From Trichosphaerium sp. ATCC 40318 (lineage: Eukaryota; Discosea; Flabellinia; Trichosidae), in the NCBI GenBank assembly GCA_038496445.1, contig JALMLS010000011.1, positions 21,461 through 85,460 on the forward strand: 64,000 nt of DNA, in the 5' to 3' direction. Position 1 is the stretch's first letter. The number at the start of each line of letters is the position of its first letter. The translations under genes and the position numbers were made by a program. Below are positions 22,198 to 34,012 of this stretch, piece after piece. Below the pieces are notes generated by a model. That model had not been told where the DNA came from, made no database searches, and worked only from the letters and a program-made list of their open reading frames with translations.

Positions 22198-24965
22198 AAA
22201 AAAATACAAAAAACCCAAAACAAAAACTACAAATAATGTAATATAGTGTACAACAAAACCAATCAACTCTACCGCTCATTGAGCGCGTGTAAATAAATTA
22301 AATTGATACCAACCCAAGTGACTTAAACCTAGTTCTTTCCTGTACAATCTTCATTCATTCGTCTCCTACCGCTACCGCGTGTATGGCAAAGGTATCGTAA
22401 TGGACTAATTGTCATCATTTACTACTGGAGCATTATCTGTGCGCTTTTACAATTACTTTTTCAATAGGCGGAGTACTCTGCGACATAAACCAAAGAAAGC
22501 AAATCAACTTGTAAATATTTAGGCGCGAACTTACACGGAGCTATCTGCAATGAAGGTATACCAGAACAAGCAAGGTCAGATAGTTACGCGTATTCAAAAG
22601 CAACATAGAGGCAAAGTCACGTGATTTTGTCCAAAACAATATTTCACAGAACCTTTCGCTTCCTCAAAAAAAGCGAAATCTAGCATGACTTTTAAACCAC
22701 TTTTTTTTTCTAAGTATGTTTGGCTTCTTTATATACCGCTATGATCTACAATACTAATGGATAGTGAAAATAGGTGCAGTTCAATGCTTCTACATAAATA
22801 TATAACTCTACTACGTACTGAGTGTTCGTGTAAAGGAGTCTTAAAGAAGACATCCATGCACAATCTCTTAGCTTGGGTTTCGAGTTATTTCGCTGTGACA
22901 TCAATGTCACAAGTGGTAGTAAGCTATGACACGTCCCGTTGGTCCATCGGCAATACGCAAAATAAATACTTACTATTATTCCAGTTGCTGTACCAGCGAA
23001 AAGCGGACTGTACAAGACATGACTTACTACGACGAAATTTACTTCGAAATTCGAGCTTTGAGAGGTGCTATGTGGCCCTTTCAAGACTCCTACCTCCCTC
23101 CTCTTCGGGATTTCCCGGAGACTTACAACCAATTGACACGATCACCTTTCACATCCTTTTTTGTTGTTTTCCAAATTTTTGTATTGTAAAGAACGAAAGC
23201 GGAAGAACTAGTGCTAGAGGTATCGTGGTTCTGAGTTCAACACGATAACAGAATCTTAACTGTGTACAAAGTATCATGTGTGTATGTGCACTTTCGTGAT
23301 AGAAACCGGCTCGTCCAAGTTACACCCAAAATAATAATTCCATTTCAACACTTTATCACAACAATATAGGCTTGTATGTGATACAGTACACTAAAATACG
23401 CGTCTCTGTTGGTTATCAATAACGATAGTTACCTGAGGTTCCAAAAACATGTGAGTTACTTTATGTGCCATCTGTCGTTACACAATGAACAACCGAGTCT
23501 ATTTTTTGGTGACAAATATTTCATAGCAAAAAACCCAAATTAGTCTAACAAATCATTCAAGTTGGCAGACCTCTTCGAAAACCGACTTTCGAATCAGCTG
23601 GGAATGTCAATTTGTAACCGGTTCAGTTATGAATATACACGTAGTAAAATTAGTTTGTTTCTTACGATGCTTGAGCTTACCAAACGCGTGATATAGTCGC
23701 AATATCATATTTTCTCAGTGATAAAACGTAAAAGTTCATCACCCTGTTGAACCAAGCGTCTATGAGAGGGAAAATCCTCATGCGACAGCACAGTACGTAT
23801 GTGTCGCCAATATGACGGAGGCATATAACAAGAGGTGAGGTATATGTAAGTAAGGCATATTTGTGTTAAACATAAGTTTAGGTCTCTAAAAAGCGCTATA
23901 TCTTGAACTCACGTTGTCTCGGTAAAAACCGAATATCTTCAATCTTTGTTGCGTTATTGTCCGTTCAAGTTTGCAAAACTTTGCACCTTTTTGCTGTTTG
24001 TGACTTTTGGTTTTCGTGTTTTAGTCAGATCTGACATATCTTGCAACTTCTGTTAGTTCTTGCAAGGTCTGTTAAAAACTACAGGATATGACGGATCTTG
24101 TCAGTTCTGAAAAACCATAATCCACGTCTACAACGCATACATATTATTTGCGACACCACGTGTTTTTAACCATTATTTTATTTGGAACATTAGCTGTTCT
24201 GCTGACGTCCTATAAGGCCAGTTGTGGTGAGACAAAACGGCACAAATTAATTCCTTATTACTATCCTAAAACCATTTTTTTACATCCTCACAACGTCTGA
24301 GACTTTTTTTTAATACAGCAACTTGCAAATAAACTACAAAACTATGTTAAAGTATGTTTTACCTCTAGTGATGGCTATTTCTACGCGCGGGAGGTACTAA
24401 AAAGTGGGTTTGAGACAGCAAAAATAATAGATCACGTGGCGCGCTCAAGATTGGCTCGAATTGTCAAAAAAACGTCACCACTGGCCACAATTTCCAACAG
24501 AAGTGTCGGTTAGGCCTACTATGACTTAGTGTACCGCTAAAATGTAGATATCTGAAACTCACTCAATATAGGGCTTTCAACCACTCTATGTATAGAACTA
24601 TATTTTAGAACGTATGAGAGTAGTTTGGATGAAAAAAAAAGGACTTGGTGATTAAAAAAAAAGCCAACAACTGGAAGAGCGAAACAATTGCTCTTCTCTG
24701 AAAAGCTTGTGAAAACCAAATCGGAATATCGTCGCCTATTTCCAACTTTTTACGTTTTGGCGATAGATTCGGTATTCTATTCGTTTGGAACATCGCTAGG
24801 ACACTTTGTCACGAGTTATGTGATGCATTCACAATGCACTGGTTCCACCAAGTTGGTCACCAAACTGGCTGGATGATGTGGAATGCGAGTTCACTTTGAT
24901 CTAACTTGACTTATTTTCAGTTAACGACTGTTTGTTGAATATCAAGCCATAAAACAGTAACACAA
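22198..24965. other. Large gene-poor interval
   Basis: About 2.8 kb without a supported gene. Overlapping open frames on both strands at 22746-23248 show no domain; the minus-strand one contains a GTAAGT donor-like site near 22968 and could be an exon of an unknown gene. CACGTG sites occur near 22617, 24160 and 24433. Related short words (TCTTGC, TCTGTTA, TCTGACA) recur at 24028-24112. No tRNA-like cloverleaf was found. Confidence 0.35.
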
Positions 24966-27209
24966 ATGGCCGAACCAACATCGCTACAAGAATTACCTGA
25001 CTATGTTAATATGAAAGTTACCACCTCAAGCGAGTTTGCGTTGCGTGGTTTGTCAAATAAGATAAAGGTTGATAAAAATAGCTTAGGCGTGTGTAATAGG
25101 CACTAATGGTATCATTCATAGGTGTTATTTGAAATTAAAACGGACCATCCACCACAAGACCAAGAACCGAAAAAAAGGAGGCCTCTTAACCTTGCTATAG
25201 TACTAGATAGGTATTGTGTTTAATTCAAACGATTCTATTGTGTAATACCGGCGATAATGGCTAAAACGGCTTTAGGTCTGGTTCTATGCGTGGTGACAAA
25301 CTAACCAACGCTAAAAAAGCTATTTGTAAAGTCATTCAAAATTTGGGGACAGAAGATGTGTTACACTTTGTCGTATACGATTCAAAGGTGCAGACAATAT
25401 TCCAAAACGCTAGCGTCACCAAAGAGACAAGGTGAGTTTTCAGTTAAAAATGAATGTCTAAGTTGTCAAATCCTTCTAGAAGCTCCTTGGAAACTCAGGT
25501 TAAAGCTATAAAACCGAAGGGCATGACGAATTTATGGTATGGGTTTTTAATCGGATTAAAACCCTTAAGCGGCTGTAAAAATTTATTCTATGCGTAGGGG
25601 AGGTGTATCTCAGGCTGCAGAGTTAATAAAGGAACATAATAAAGAAGGAGCAACAAAACGGTAGGTTCAAAGAATTAAATCAATTCGCGAAAAAAAACTT
25701 TTCACATTTTTCTTAGTGGTCACTTTGTAATTTTTTTTTTTCAGGATATTTTTGTTCTCTGATGGTATTGTTAACAAAGGAGTGAAGAAAAGTACAGATA
25801 TTCATGAAATGTACGGATCACTAAGCCATGCGCTTGAATAGGTTTAAATGGAAAACGTCGCTTGCGCGATGTTTTTTTTTTTGTGTTTTTTTTTCTTTTT
25901 AGCGCTTTTATAACAAGTTCTGGTTTATTGGATGATTACTGAAAACGGATTTTAGGGTTTCTGATCTATACCATTCACAAGATGTAAAAGTATCCGCATT
26001 TGGTCTTGGAGAGGTACGCATACATTGTAAACTACACGCAATCTAAGAAGAAGTTTCTTCATTTTCGTTTTTTCGAAAATTTGATAGTTTGTTTAACAAC
26101 GGCCTTTTGTTTAGGATTTTGACGAAGACTTGATGAGAAACATAGCAGAATTTGGCACAGGCACCTACTTTTTTATAGAGGGCGCTTCAGGTACGTTTAC
26201 AAAGAACTAAGGTTCACGTCAAAGTGTCTAACCTAACATTTTTAGCTATCGTCAAATTTGTTGATTTTGCACTCACTGGCCTATTGAAGGCTATCGGATC
26301 TGATACAAAACTCAAAATTCGTGGCAAAAACTGTGCGTAATTTTAATTAAAGCAACAAAATATGTTGTTTTGATTGTCTATGACGATCTCTCTTCTAATA
26401 ACTATTTTTAGCAGCTACTTTGACGAAAATATACGGTCACAAAGATTTAGTACAAGGAGCACTCTTAGATGACCTTAAACAAGATAACTCACGTGAAGTT
26501 GTAGCTGTATTAGAGGTTAAACCTACAGAGCATGTTGTAGAAGAAGAGGTAACTCATTTTTTTGGATAATTTTTTCGTTTTCTTATTTTTCCAACTATAG
26601 CTACTCACTTGGGAGTTATCTTATGTTCCATCTGCTTTAAATGACGAAAAACCTTCTAATGAACGCGTTGGTACGCTTGCAACTTTTTTTTCGGATGTTC
26701 TAATTTTGGTTTTTTCTCATTTTTTTTAGTTGGTTCTGGTGTGGTTACTATCAAGTATACTGACGATGAAGACACTTTTAATTCATCTATGAATGTTAAC
26801 GTAGAAGTGGCAGAAGCGTTACAGATCGTAAGATAATAACGGTTTTTTTTATCAACAAATTCTAATTTTATTCCTATGTAGGCATCCGAGATTGACGCAG
26901 AAGTCATTACATTACTTGATAGCAAAAAAACAGACGAAGCTGTAGAATCACAAGAGCGTCAGATAACAATGCTTAAAGCACTCGTAGAGAAAGATGAGTC
27001 AGGTAGAGTTAAAGCTCTATTAGAACAGGTATTTTCAAATTTGTTTTATTAAACATTTATTTACCCTCCCTTCCTAGACTGAATCCGCTCTTGCTAATTT
27101 GAAGAAAGAAGGCAACTCTAGAAAGGTTAGAAAGCAAGTACAACACCAGGGATACATGAAGCGTCGTGCATCAATTGGATACACTGCTGGTTATTGTTCT
27201 TTTGATTAA
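24966..27209 (+). CDS. von Willebrand factor A domain protein
   Basis: About thirteen exons, from MAEPTSLQELPDYVNMKV to a stop at 27209. The first strand is followed by the VWA domain: LNLAIVLDR joined by splicing to SGSMRGDKLTNAKKA gives the MIDAS motif DxSxS; later come KGMTNLW (MIDAS Thr), IFLFSDGIVNKG and VSAFGLGEDFDEDLMRNIAEFGTG. An apparent in-frame TAG near 25838 is removed if the GTACGG donor upstream (about 25811) is used, giving HEMVSDLYHSQDVKV in frame, so the gene looks intact. The C-terminal half holds beta-rich segments and a final coiled-coil-like region (SQERQITMLKALVEKDES..) ending YCSFD. Similar VWA-plus-C-terminal proteins occur in amoebae, plants and fungi, and are thought to be metal-dependent protein-binding adaptors in the cytosol. 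No signal peptide is visible. Confidence 0.75.
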
Positions 27210-28264
27210 GATTACTCAGAACGTGAAGCACAATGTTTCATTTTTTTCACTTAGTTTTTACAAAAAAAGTGTAAAATAAATTATTACACTTGCCGTGATA
27301 GTAATAACCATTGTTTGACAGTATTAACAGAATATATATCATGGCCATTAGAAGTAGTTTAACAAGTGTCTCCTTAAACAAAGGTGACTTTGTGTTGGAC
27401 AGTACTTTTTGCTGTTTACTGCAATCAGTGCCATTTCTCATTCATGTTGATTACTGTGGATTTAAGCGCTTGATTGGTACGTTCACAAGTTGTCTAAAAC
27501 ATTATGTATTATTAGCATTTCTATTCCGTGTACTTTCGTGATTAAAAAAGAGGACGATGCCATTCCATGTTATAATCTGTAGCTTCCAAAAAGGCAGATA
27601 CAATTTTGGTCGAAAGTGTTAAACGACTTGTGAAAATCATAGGGCATAGTAAATTATTTACCTTCAACAATTGTCATACAGACTGAGGCATAAGCGAACT
27701 TAACTAATGTTTTTCCATTATGAATACAAGCAATATCATATTCATAGGCCCAAATTGAATATTCACAGGCGTTTGGTGACAGGAGCTTTAAATTTGTAAC
27801 ACCTATGGTGTTGACACTTGGTACAAGATTACATGGGTCTCAATAGAGTGGCGGAAAGCAAGCCAGGGTATTTTGTAACGACTGTTGCTTCCTTCGATGT
27901 CCACTATTCGCTTTGATTGACTGTGGCTACGGCTATGGAGTTTGCTATGGAGGACAATTGATCCGTAGATGCAGTAAAGACCTAGAAGAGGGAGAGTTCT
28001 ATGTTGACTGTGGTGAGAAGAAGCAATGTGAAAATACAGAAAAGGATTTAGCAGGAAGGGTTTAGTTTCCAAGTGGCAACTATGAAAGATATTCTTTGTT
28101 TTGTGCAGTGATTGACGGTGACAGTATCAACAATTTGGTTGTATTCATCCCAAAAAGTACAGCTGATTCTCCAACATACCAAGATTCAAGCACAGCATTA
28201 CAACTATTCACTTTATTTCGACAAAGTGTTAGGTATCTTAAATTATTTTAGAGTTTTTTGATTA
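27210..28264 (-). pseudogene. Coding-like remnant(s), unrecognised
   Basis: The minus strand at about 27660-27830 reads a protein-like segment (VTNLKLLSPNACEYSIWAYE then FAYASVCMTIVE) followed by a GTAAAT donor-like site. No start or complete exon chain can be built, and the frame upstream is interrupted by a stop. The rest of this interval shows no gene. It may be a decayed gene beside the duplicated locus, or exons of a gene I could not assemble. Confidence 0.25.
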
Positions 28265-28714
28265 CAGACACGTGATATTTCCAGTTTTTAGATTGAATAA
28301 AATCGTTTACTGTTAATCACTTGTACTTTCTCATGTAAAGAATCGTGGTATTTGTTCACGATGTTTCCCGATGGGATTTACATAAATAACAGAGTTATTA
28401 ACAACCTATTGATAGTAGTGGCCTTCTAGTCACGTTCTTGCGTAAAGTGTGAGCGTGATTAACCCACAGAAGGCGTTTTAGTATGACTTTAAATATACAT
28501 ACCATTGAATAGGTTGATAACGCTCTAATACATTGTATTAATACTTACTAACACTAAAAATCGCGAAAGAAGTGCTCGTGCAGCAAGGTGTGTATCGAGA
28601 AGACCAAAGTTGGTTATCGCATCATTCTTGTTTTCACTGACTTGAAAAATAATCAAAATCAACAACAACCAACACACAACACAACAACAACCTTCAAAAA
28701 CAACCAACCCAACA
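28265..28714 (+). repeat. 5' flank of copy A, shared with copy B (full) and copy C (proximal part)
   Basis: From the CACGTGATATTTCC near 28270 to the ATG at 28715, this flank aligns by eye with the inverted segment 33105-32654 in front of copy B. Shared blocks include a CACGATGTTTCCCGATG block, GTTATTAACAACCTAT, and ACCATTGAATAGGTTGATAA. Copy C matches strongly only from about ACCATTGAATAGG to the ATG (35204-34989). The last 100 bp is rich in CAAC/ACAAC and probably the 5' UTR. It acts as duplicated promoter sequence. Confidence 0.7.
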
Positions 28715-29707
28715 ATGTCAAAACAAAGATCAACGACTGGAAACAAAAACAAGACAACAAAACGTGTTACTCAAAAGAAGAAACCAGCAAAGGCACCACC
28801 AACAGAGAAGCAACTTAGAATGAGAGAAGAAGCCAAACAACGAAAACAACAAATGCTTCAAAAGAAAGCTCATGGAGAGAAAGTGTACGTTGCCGTTTTT
28901 GCTCATTCAAGCATTGGTTACTAACGCTCTTCGTGATAGTACAAAGAAACCCTCAGTTAAACCTGCAACTGTTGGAGGAGGTGTCGGAGGAACATTCATG
29001 AAGTCACTGCGTATGTTCTCATATTTAGTGCTGTGAAATTTAGTCTAACAGTTTATGATAGCAAAACCTTGTGGTGTTGCTGGCTTGGGTCCGTGTGTCG
29101 GAATCATCAGCCCAAATCCAAATGGTACAAATTATTGTGCTCATATCAGCGACTCTTGTTCAATGAAGACGTGGTGGACAACATACGACAAGGTTCAAAA
29201 AGCAGTTCGAACTGCTTGGATTGAAGAAAAAATCAAATCTGGTTTAGGTACTTGTTGCTTTGTTACTTTTGATCGATGTATGACTCACCCTCTCGCCTAG
29301 GAAATCAACCAATCAGCAAAAGAACGTTTTACGTCATGACAGGAATGCCAAAAGCCAATGCAACACTTGCAGCTGTACTTGAGGTGTTGAAGGGTGCTCG
29401 CAAAGTGGTAAACAAAACAGGATGTCAAGGGTTTAAAAGTGGATTCTACTTGGATTCCAAGGGTTCTATTCATCCACTTGTTGAGCCTGATGCACTTTGG
29501 GCATGTGGTTGGGGTAAAGATACAAAACAAGCACAACGTTACAAGAAGATGCCAAATAACAAGATCAATGGAGATGGCGTATTTGAAGTACCTGATATGA
29601 AAAAGTTTGATAAAGTTGTTGAACAAGTTCGTAAAGCAAAGAAGGGTTTGGTCAGTAAAGATGACCCAGCACTCAAGAAATTCAGACCAGTGTTGGCCAA
29701 AGTATGA
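28715..29707 (+). CDS. Triplicated Cys/His protein, copy A (CheD/NTAN1-fold candidate)
   Basis: Four exons: 28715-28884, 28940-29010, 29062-29247, 29301-29707, giving 277 residues. Residues 1-56 are a Lys/Arg-rich tail (MSKQRSTTGNKNK.., EKQLRMREEAKQRKQQ), likely nuclear or nucleic-acid binding. A Gly-rich hinge GGGVGGTF follows. The core has GLGPCVGIISPNPNG..YCAHISDS with Cys92 and His108 sixteen residues apart, then an amphipathic helix (TTYDKVQKAVRTAWIEEKI), strand-helix RTFYVMTGMPKANATLAAVLE, and strand GFKSGFYLDSKGSIHPL. This order (Cys strand, His strand, helix, strand, helix, strand) resembles CheD chemoreceptor deamidase and the N-terminal Asn amidohydrolase NTAN1. That match is my inference from pattern only. 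Introns are 51-55 nt and end GATAG or CCTAG. Nearly identical to copy C and close to copy B; all three are open. Confidence 0.7.
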
Positions 29708-30563
29708 ACGCACACCTAATTTCTTACCATTGACTGAATGTTATGTAAATACTGTTAATAAACACAACTTTAAATCAACATCAGTTTTTTACTAGCTATT
29801 TTTGTTCACTCAAACCGAACAACACTAACAAGTCTGAGCATTCATGACATTGTCTTAGGGATATGATTATTACTATGACGTTATCGGAAAATTACGTGCT
29901 GGGCAATATCAGCATGCGAAAAGAAGACTGAATCCAAAACATCCTTGTTGTAGAATGAATCAACTACTATCTACATAGCATAGTTCTATGATTCTGGCTA
30001 TGACGGTCTTTCTTTAACACTGGTTCTCGTAAACCCAAAAGTGTACAGCAAATATCCCTTTCCACATGGGTGCCCAAGTTGAAGATGTGGTGTCTAATAA
30101 GCGTTTATTGTCTTTGTTCAAATACGATTGATACCTATGAACTAAAAGGAAGCTCTGTGAGGTCTGATGCACTAATTATAAACAATGAAGGACATTGATC
30201 TCTGATTCTTCTCTTGCATCCTGAATTAAGCATTTTACTCCTTGTTTTGGCTTCATCTGGTGACCTACTGTCGTATCAACTCCTTGAATTCATTGCAGTC
30301 TTATTTTAATATGTACCACAAGACAATCACTGTTTTGCTATCGCTGGCACAAAATTCTACAGGCATAAAGTTTTGGTCTCAATCTTCTTTATACTCTTGC
30401 GTATATACATAAAGCTTCATCCTTGGGAAAAATATGAGCAAGAAATAAGAAAAAACAAAGAATCGCGTACTTTCGGGAAAATAGTCTGCACAGATGATTT
30501 CCCTTTACTATATATACGTGTATTTCAATATCATCTCTCGTTGTAGTTTTCAGTGACATCCAG
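29708..30563. other. 3' flank of copy A and coding-like debris
   Basis: The first ~80 bp (to about 29790, containing AATAAAC) matches the 3' flank of copy C. Around 30000-30090 the plus strand reads SGYDGLSLTLVLVNPKVY followed by a broken frame, which looks like a decayed exon. Nothing else is supported. Confidence 0.35.
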
Positions 30564-31005
30564 TTATAACTTCCATGCAGGAGTTGATAGTACGTGAGCA
30601 AAACTTGATCTGTGATCAAGCCAGTCAAAATAATGCCACAGCTTCTCAAGATTAGATGAAGCTATAATCCTTTCTTCTTCTACAGGTGGCTTATTTAAAC
30701 CAGTTGTATAGAACTCTTTGAGATTTGAAAATACTTTCAATATCTGTGAGTGAATGCCCTCACGCTCCTCACCTACAAGAAAAGTTGATATTGAAATGTA
30801 ATGAAAATACTGAGAATGTGTTAGAACTAAAGCACGTACACATAGAACCGAAATACTGTTCCATTGCTTACAAACAGTTCTACTAACTCTTGCTAGCACT
30901 ACATTAGTTTGATTATGCGTATTACCCGACAATAAATAACGTTTTATCAGCCATACCAGAGAATAAGTGAAAAAACAACTCTAAAGGAAGCTGTGATATT
31001 TCCAT
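30564..31005 (-). CDS. Small F-box protein
   Basis: Three exons. Exon 1 reads MEISQLPLELFFHLFS; a GTATGG intron of about 56 nt with CAAACTAATGTAG at its end joins it to VLARVSRTVCKQWNSISVL, completing a compact F-box (LPLELFFHLFS..LARVSRTVCKQWN). Exon 3 encodes GIHSQILKVFSNLKEFYTTG to HVLSTPAWKL. About 105 residues, with no substrate-binding repeats, so it is short for an F-box protein and may be truncated or a recent small variant. Without the first splice the frame is broken, which is why I accept the intron. Predicted Skp1 binding; target unknown. Confidence 0.5.
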
Positions 31006-31671
31006 GAGAGGGTGGGCTGAGTTAGGTGTAAAGTTTGTTCATAAGGCACTTAACTCTACGCCTGATTTTTTCGGGACGGTTGGAACATATACAACCTTTT
31101 ACAACTCTGCAAGCTTACCAATAGTGTATCCTTATGGAGTACTTTACGTAAGCATAAGTACAGAAAGCCACGTGCCTGCTACTAATCGGGAGTGGTGTTT
31201 TACAAAGTAGTCTAAAGGTAAAATAAACTAGCAGGTTTATGTTGTTCTAAAACTCACACTAAAGGTGAAGCTAGTGTCAACAAATACAATTCAGTTATTA
31301 CCCCAACAAAAAATTAAGCATCCATGCTTACAACACAGGAAGGAGATTCAGACTAAACGTAGATAACAAAGTTCACTGTGTTTCAGTTTTAAGATTGAAC
31401 AAATGGAAACCTGCCTACAGCCGTACACTCTTGAACAAGTTGACATAGCTCCAGAGGCTGCAAATAATCAACAATGTTAGTATTTTAATGGCTCTCCCTT
31501 GATGCTGTACTTGTGGACCACCAAGCAGTAACTCATAGCATCAAGCTTCGAACATTTAACTGTCCGTGATTAACTAAGCTGAATAAAATAAAATAGTATT
31601 GACAAAAGGTTTCTTTATTTACAGTAGTATTTACAGACTTATCATCCAATGATACGAAATTACACGTCCGC
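31006..31671. other. Intergenic region between small F-box gene and copy B
   Basis: An open plus-strand frame at 31004-31210 has no domain and overlaps the F-box start region. The remainder appears non-coding. AATAAA-like sequence near 31583 is on the wrong strand for copy B; the copy B 3' flank near 31610-31671 has a poly(A)-like AATAAAG in reverse. Confidence 0.3.
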
Positions 31672-32653
31672 TTATACCTTTGCTAATGCAGATCTGAACT
31701 TATTGAGTGCTGGATCATCTTTACTTGCCAAAGTCTTCTTTGCTTTACGAACTTGTTCAACAACTTTATCAAACTTTTTCATATCAGGTACTTCAAATAC
31801 GCCATCTCCATTGATCTTGTTATTTGGCATCTTCTTATATCGTTGTGCTTGTTTTGTGTCTTTACCCCAACCACATGCCCAAAGTGCATCAGGCTCAACA
31901 AGTGGATGAATGGAACCTTTTGAATCCAAGTAGAATCCACTTTTAAACCCTTGACATCCTGTTTTGTTTATCACTTTGCGAGCGCCCTTCAACACCTCAA
32001 GTACAGCTGCAAGTGTTGCATTAGCTTTTGGCATTCCTGTCATGACGTAGAACGTTCTTTTGCTGATTGGTTGATTTCCTAGACAAGAGGGTGAGTCATA
32101 CATCGATCAAAAGTAACAAAGCAACAAGTACCTAAACCAGATTTGATTTTTTCTTCAATCCAAGCAGTTCTGACTGCTTTTTGAACCTTGTCGTATGTTG
32201 TCCACCACGTCTTCATTGAACAAGAGTCGCTGATATGAGCACAATAATTTGTACCATTTGGATTTGGGCTGATGATTCCGACACACGGACCCAAGCCAGC
32301 AACACCACAAGGTTTTGCTATCATAAACTGTTAGACTAAATTTCACAGCACTAAATATGAGAACATACGCAGTGACTTCATGAATGTTCCTCCGACACCT
32401 CCTCCAACAGTTGCAGGTTTAACTGAGGGTTTCTTTGTACTATCATGAGTTAGAATACAAAATAGATGAAACCAAAGACGTACACTTTCTCTCCATGAGC
32501 TTTCTTTTGAAGCATTTGTTGTTTTCGTTGTTTGGCTTCTTCTCTCATTCGAAGTTGCTTCTCTGTTGGTGGTGCCTTTGCTGGTTTCTTCTTTTGAGTG
32601 ACACGTTTTGTTGTCTTGTTTTTGTTTCCAGTTGTTGATCTTTGTTTTGACAT
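31672..32653 (-). CDS. Triplicated Cys/His protein, copy B
   Basis: Same four-exon layout as copy A on the opposite strand; the last exon is 32078-31672 (407 nt, identical in length to A and C). The basic tail, GLGPCVGIIS..YCAHISDS core and GMPKANATLA segment are conserved, including the Cys and His pair. It differs from A and C at the C-terminus (KTLASKDDPALNKFRSALAKV-type ending instead of KGLVSKDDPALKKF..) and in intron 1, which starts GTACGTCTTTGG and is shorter. The distal 5' flank resembles that of copy A. No frame break, so it is presumably expressed. Likely the oldest of the three duplicates by coding divergence. Confidence 0.7.
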
Positions 32654-33105
32654 TGTTAGGTTGGTTGTTTTTGAAGGTTGTTGTTGTGTTGTGTGTTGGT
32701 TGTTGTTGATTTTGATTTTTTTCAAGTCAGTGAAAACAAATGATGCGACAACAAATTTTGTTTTTTTGTTTGCTCGATACACACTTTGTTACACGTCCAT
32801 TAATCTCGCGATTTTTAGTGCTACCAAGTGGCACTGCCTACGTAGAGCGTTATCAACCTATTCAATGGTATGTGTATATATTATTGTCTATACTACCGCT
32901 TTGATGGGTTAATAACGCTTATGTTGATACTAAAAACGCGACAAGAAGCCCACTACTATCGATAGGTTGTTAATAACTTATTTATGTGAAATCTCATCGG
33001 GAAACATCGTGAACAACGCGAATCTTTACATGCGAATGTACGATCCCACAAACCGATTTTGTACAATCTAAATAAGGGAAATATCACGTGTCACTGCGTA
33101 ATCAA
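32654..33105 (-). repeat. 5' flank of copy B, homologous to that of copy A
   Basis: Reading the minus strand, the sequence from GACACGTGATATTTCCC near 33090 through the CACGATGTTTCCCGATGAG block, GTTATTAACAACCTAT and ACCATTGAATAGGTTGATAA to the ATG parallels the copy A flank with scattered substitutions and indels. Between the last shared block and the 5' UTR a unique ~30-bp segment replaces the AATACATTGTATTAATACT stretch found in A and C. Confidence 0.65.
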
Positions 33106-33199
33106 CACTTTTGGGATGAAAAATAATACTAAGTTAGTTTATGTCTCGATATTTGTAATGTACTTAGATAGAATAAAACACACTTAACTACAACTCGTA

Positions 33200-33720
33200 C
33201 CTCGCACCTTTTCTCGTAACATTTTAGGATTATAGACACCCAGTAGCGTTTGATGAATTGCTCGTTTTAAACTCGAGTCCAGAATCAGAATTAAACTATA
33301 CAAGTTTGTTAAGGTTTGAGCTTGTACTCATGTCACATACTTGGATAGAAGCACTATACTCCTCGTTGGCACGTTTAATGCCATTGTTTAAATTAGAAAA
33401 TACTATTGAATACACCTTACTTGTTTCAGAAAGGTTATATCCATACTGTTCATAGAAACCCTGTATCAGCGATGTGATACTACCATAATCTTTTGTTGGA
33501 GGAAATATTACATCATATGAGAACTGGAAGCTGTATTAAGCGTTGGTACATTGCAAGAATGACAAAGAATAAACGGTTGAGCATACACCAATCGGGATGA
33601 GTAAACTGCCAACACCACAAAGCTGTTACAATAAAGGTTGTCTTGCTGTGCTTGAATGTCGGTCAGAGAATCAGTTGTATGTTTTGGCTGCCACATGCTG
33701 GTGAGAGACCCATGTTTTCA
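33200..33720 (-). pseudogene. Coding-like remnant between copies B and C
   Basis: On the minus strand, 33540-33280 reads a continuous protein-like stretch (YDVIFPPTKDYGSITSLIQG.. then YSIVFSNLNNGIKRANEEYS) preceded in another frame by LYCNSFVVLAVYSSRLVYAQ at 33700-33510. The frames do not join at clear splice sites, and stops intervene. No family is recognised. Either a decayed gene or an unassembled multi-exon gene. Confidence 0.25.
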
Positions 33721-34012
33721 GTTGTCTACAAACAGTCTAAAGCCAGGTTTTGGTTTAGGCAATTAATAGCAAGATAACGTTTGTTCCATAGTATTTTCAA
33801 TATCGGCATTGTACTATCCCCATGGTACATGAGATCTGCGAGGGTAATGTCATGAGTACTCAGCCTTGTTTACATTGTTCAGTTTGAGTTTACTCTGAAA
33901 AATCCTGCTAGTTTAATCAGCACCCAACAACAAGATAGACAAACTGATGTTGATTAAAGTTGTGTTTATTAACAGTATTTACATAATCAATGGTAAGAAA
34001 TTAGGTGTGCGT
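33721..34012 (-). other. 3' flank of copy C
   Basis: About 70 bp next to the stop (34012-33940) match the 3' flank of copy A, including GTAAATACTGTTAATAAACACAAC in split form. The similarity then ends. The rest shows no gene. Confidence 0.45.

Noticed and set aside
22746-23248. Overlapping 128- and 163-codon frames on opposite strands
   Set aside because: No domain, no start context and mutual overlap; kept only as a remark in the gene-poor interval.
25800-25960. Premature stop (TAG) in the VWA gene
   Set aside because: Using the GTACGG donor at about 25811 removes it and keeps frame into VSDLYHSQ.
29297-29713. Antisense frame of 138 codons opposite copy A exon 4
   Set aside because: It is a shadow: the sense strand carries a conserved protein kept in all three copies, and exon length and splice sites support the sense reading.
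30900-31005. Frameshift in the small F-box gene
   Set aside because: An intron with GTATGG donor and CTAATGTAG end joins HLFS to VLARVS in frame.
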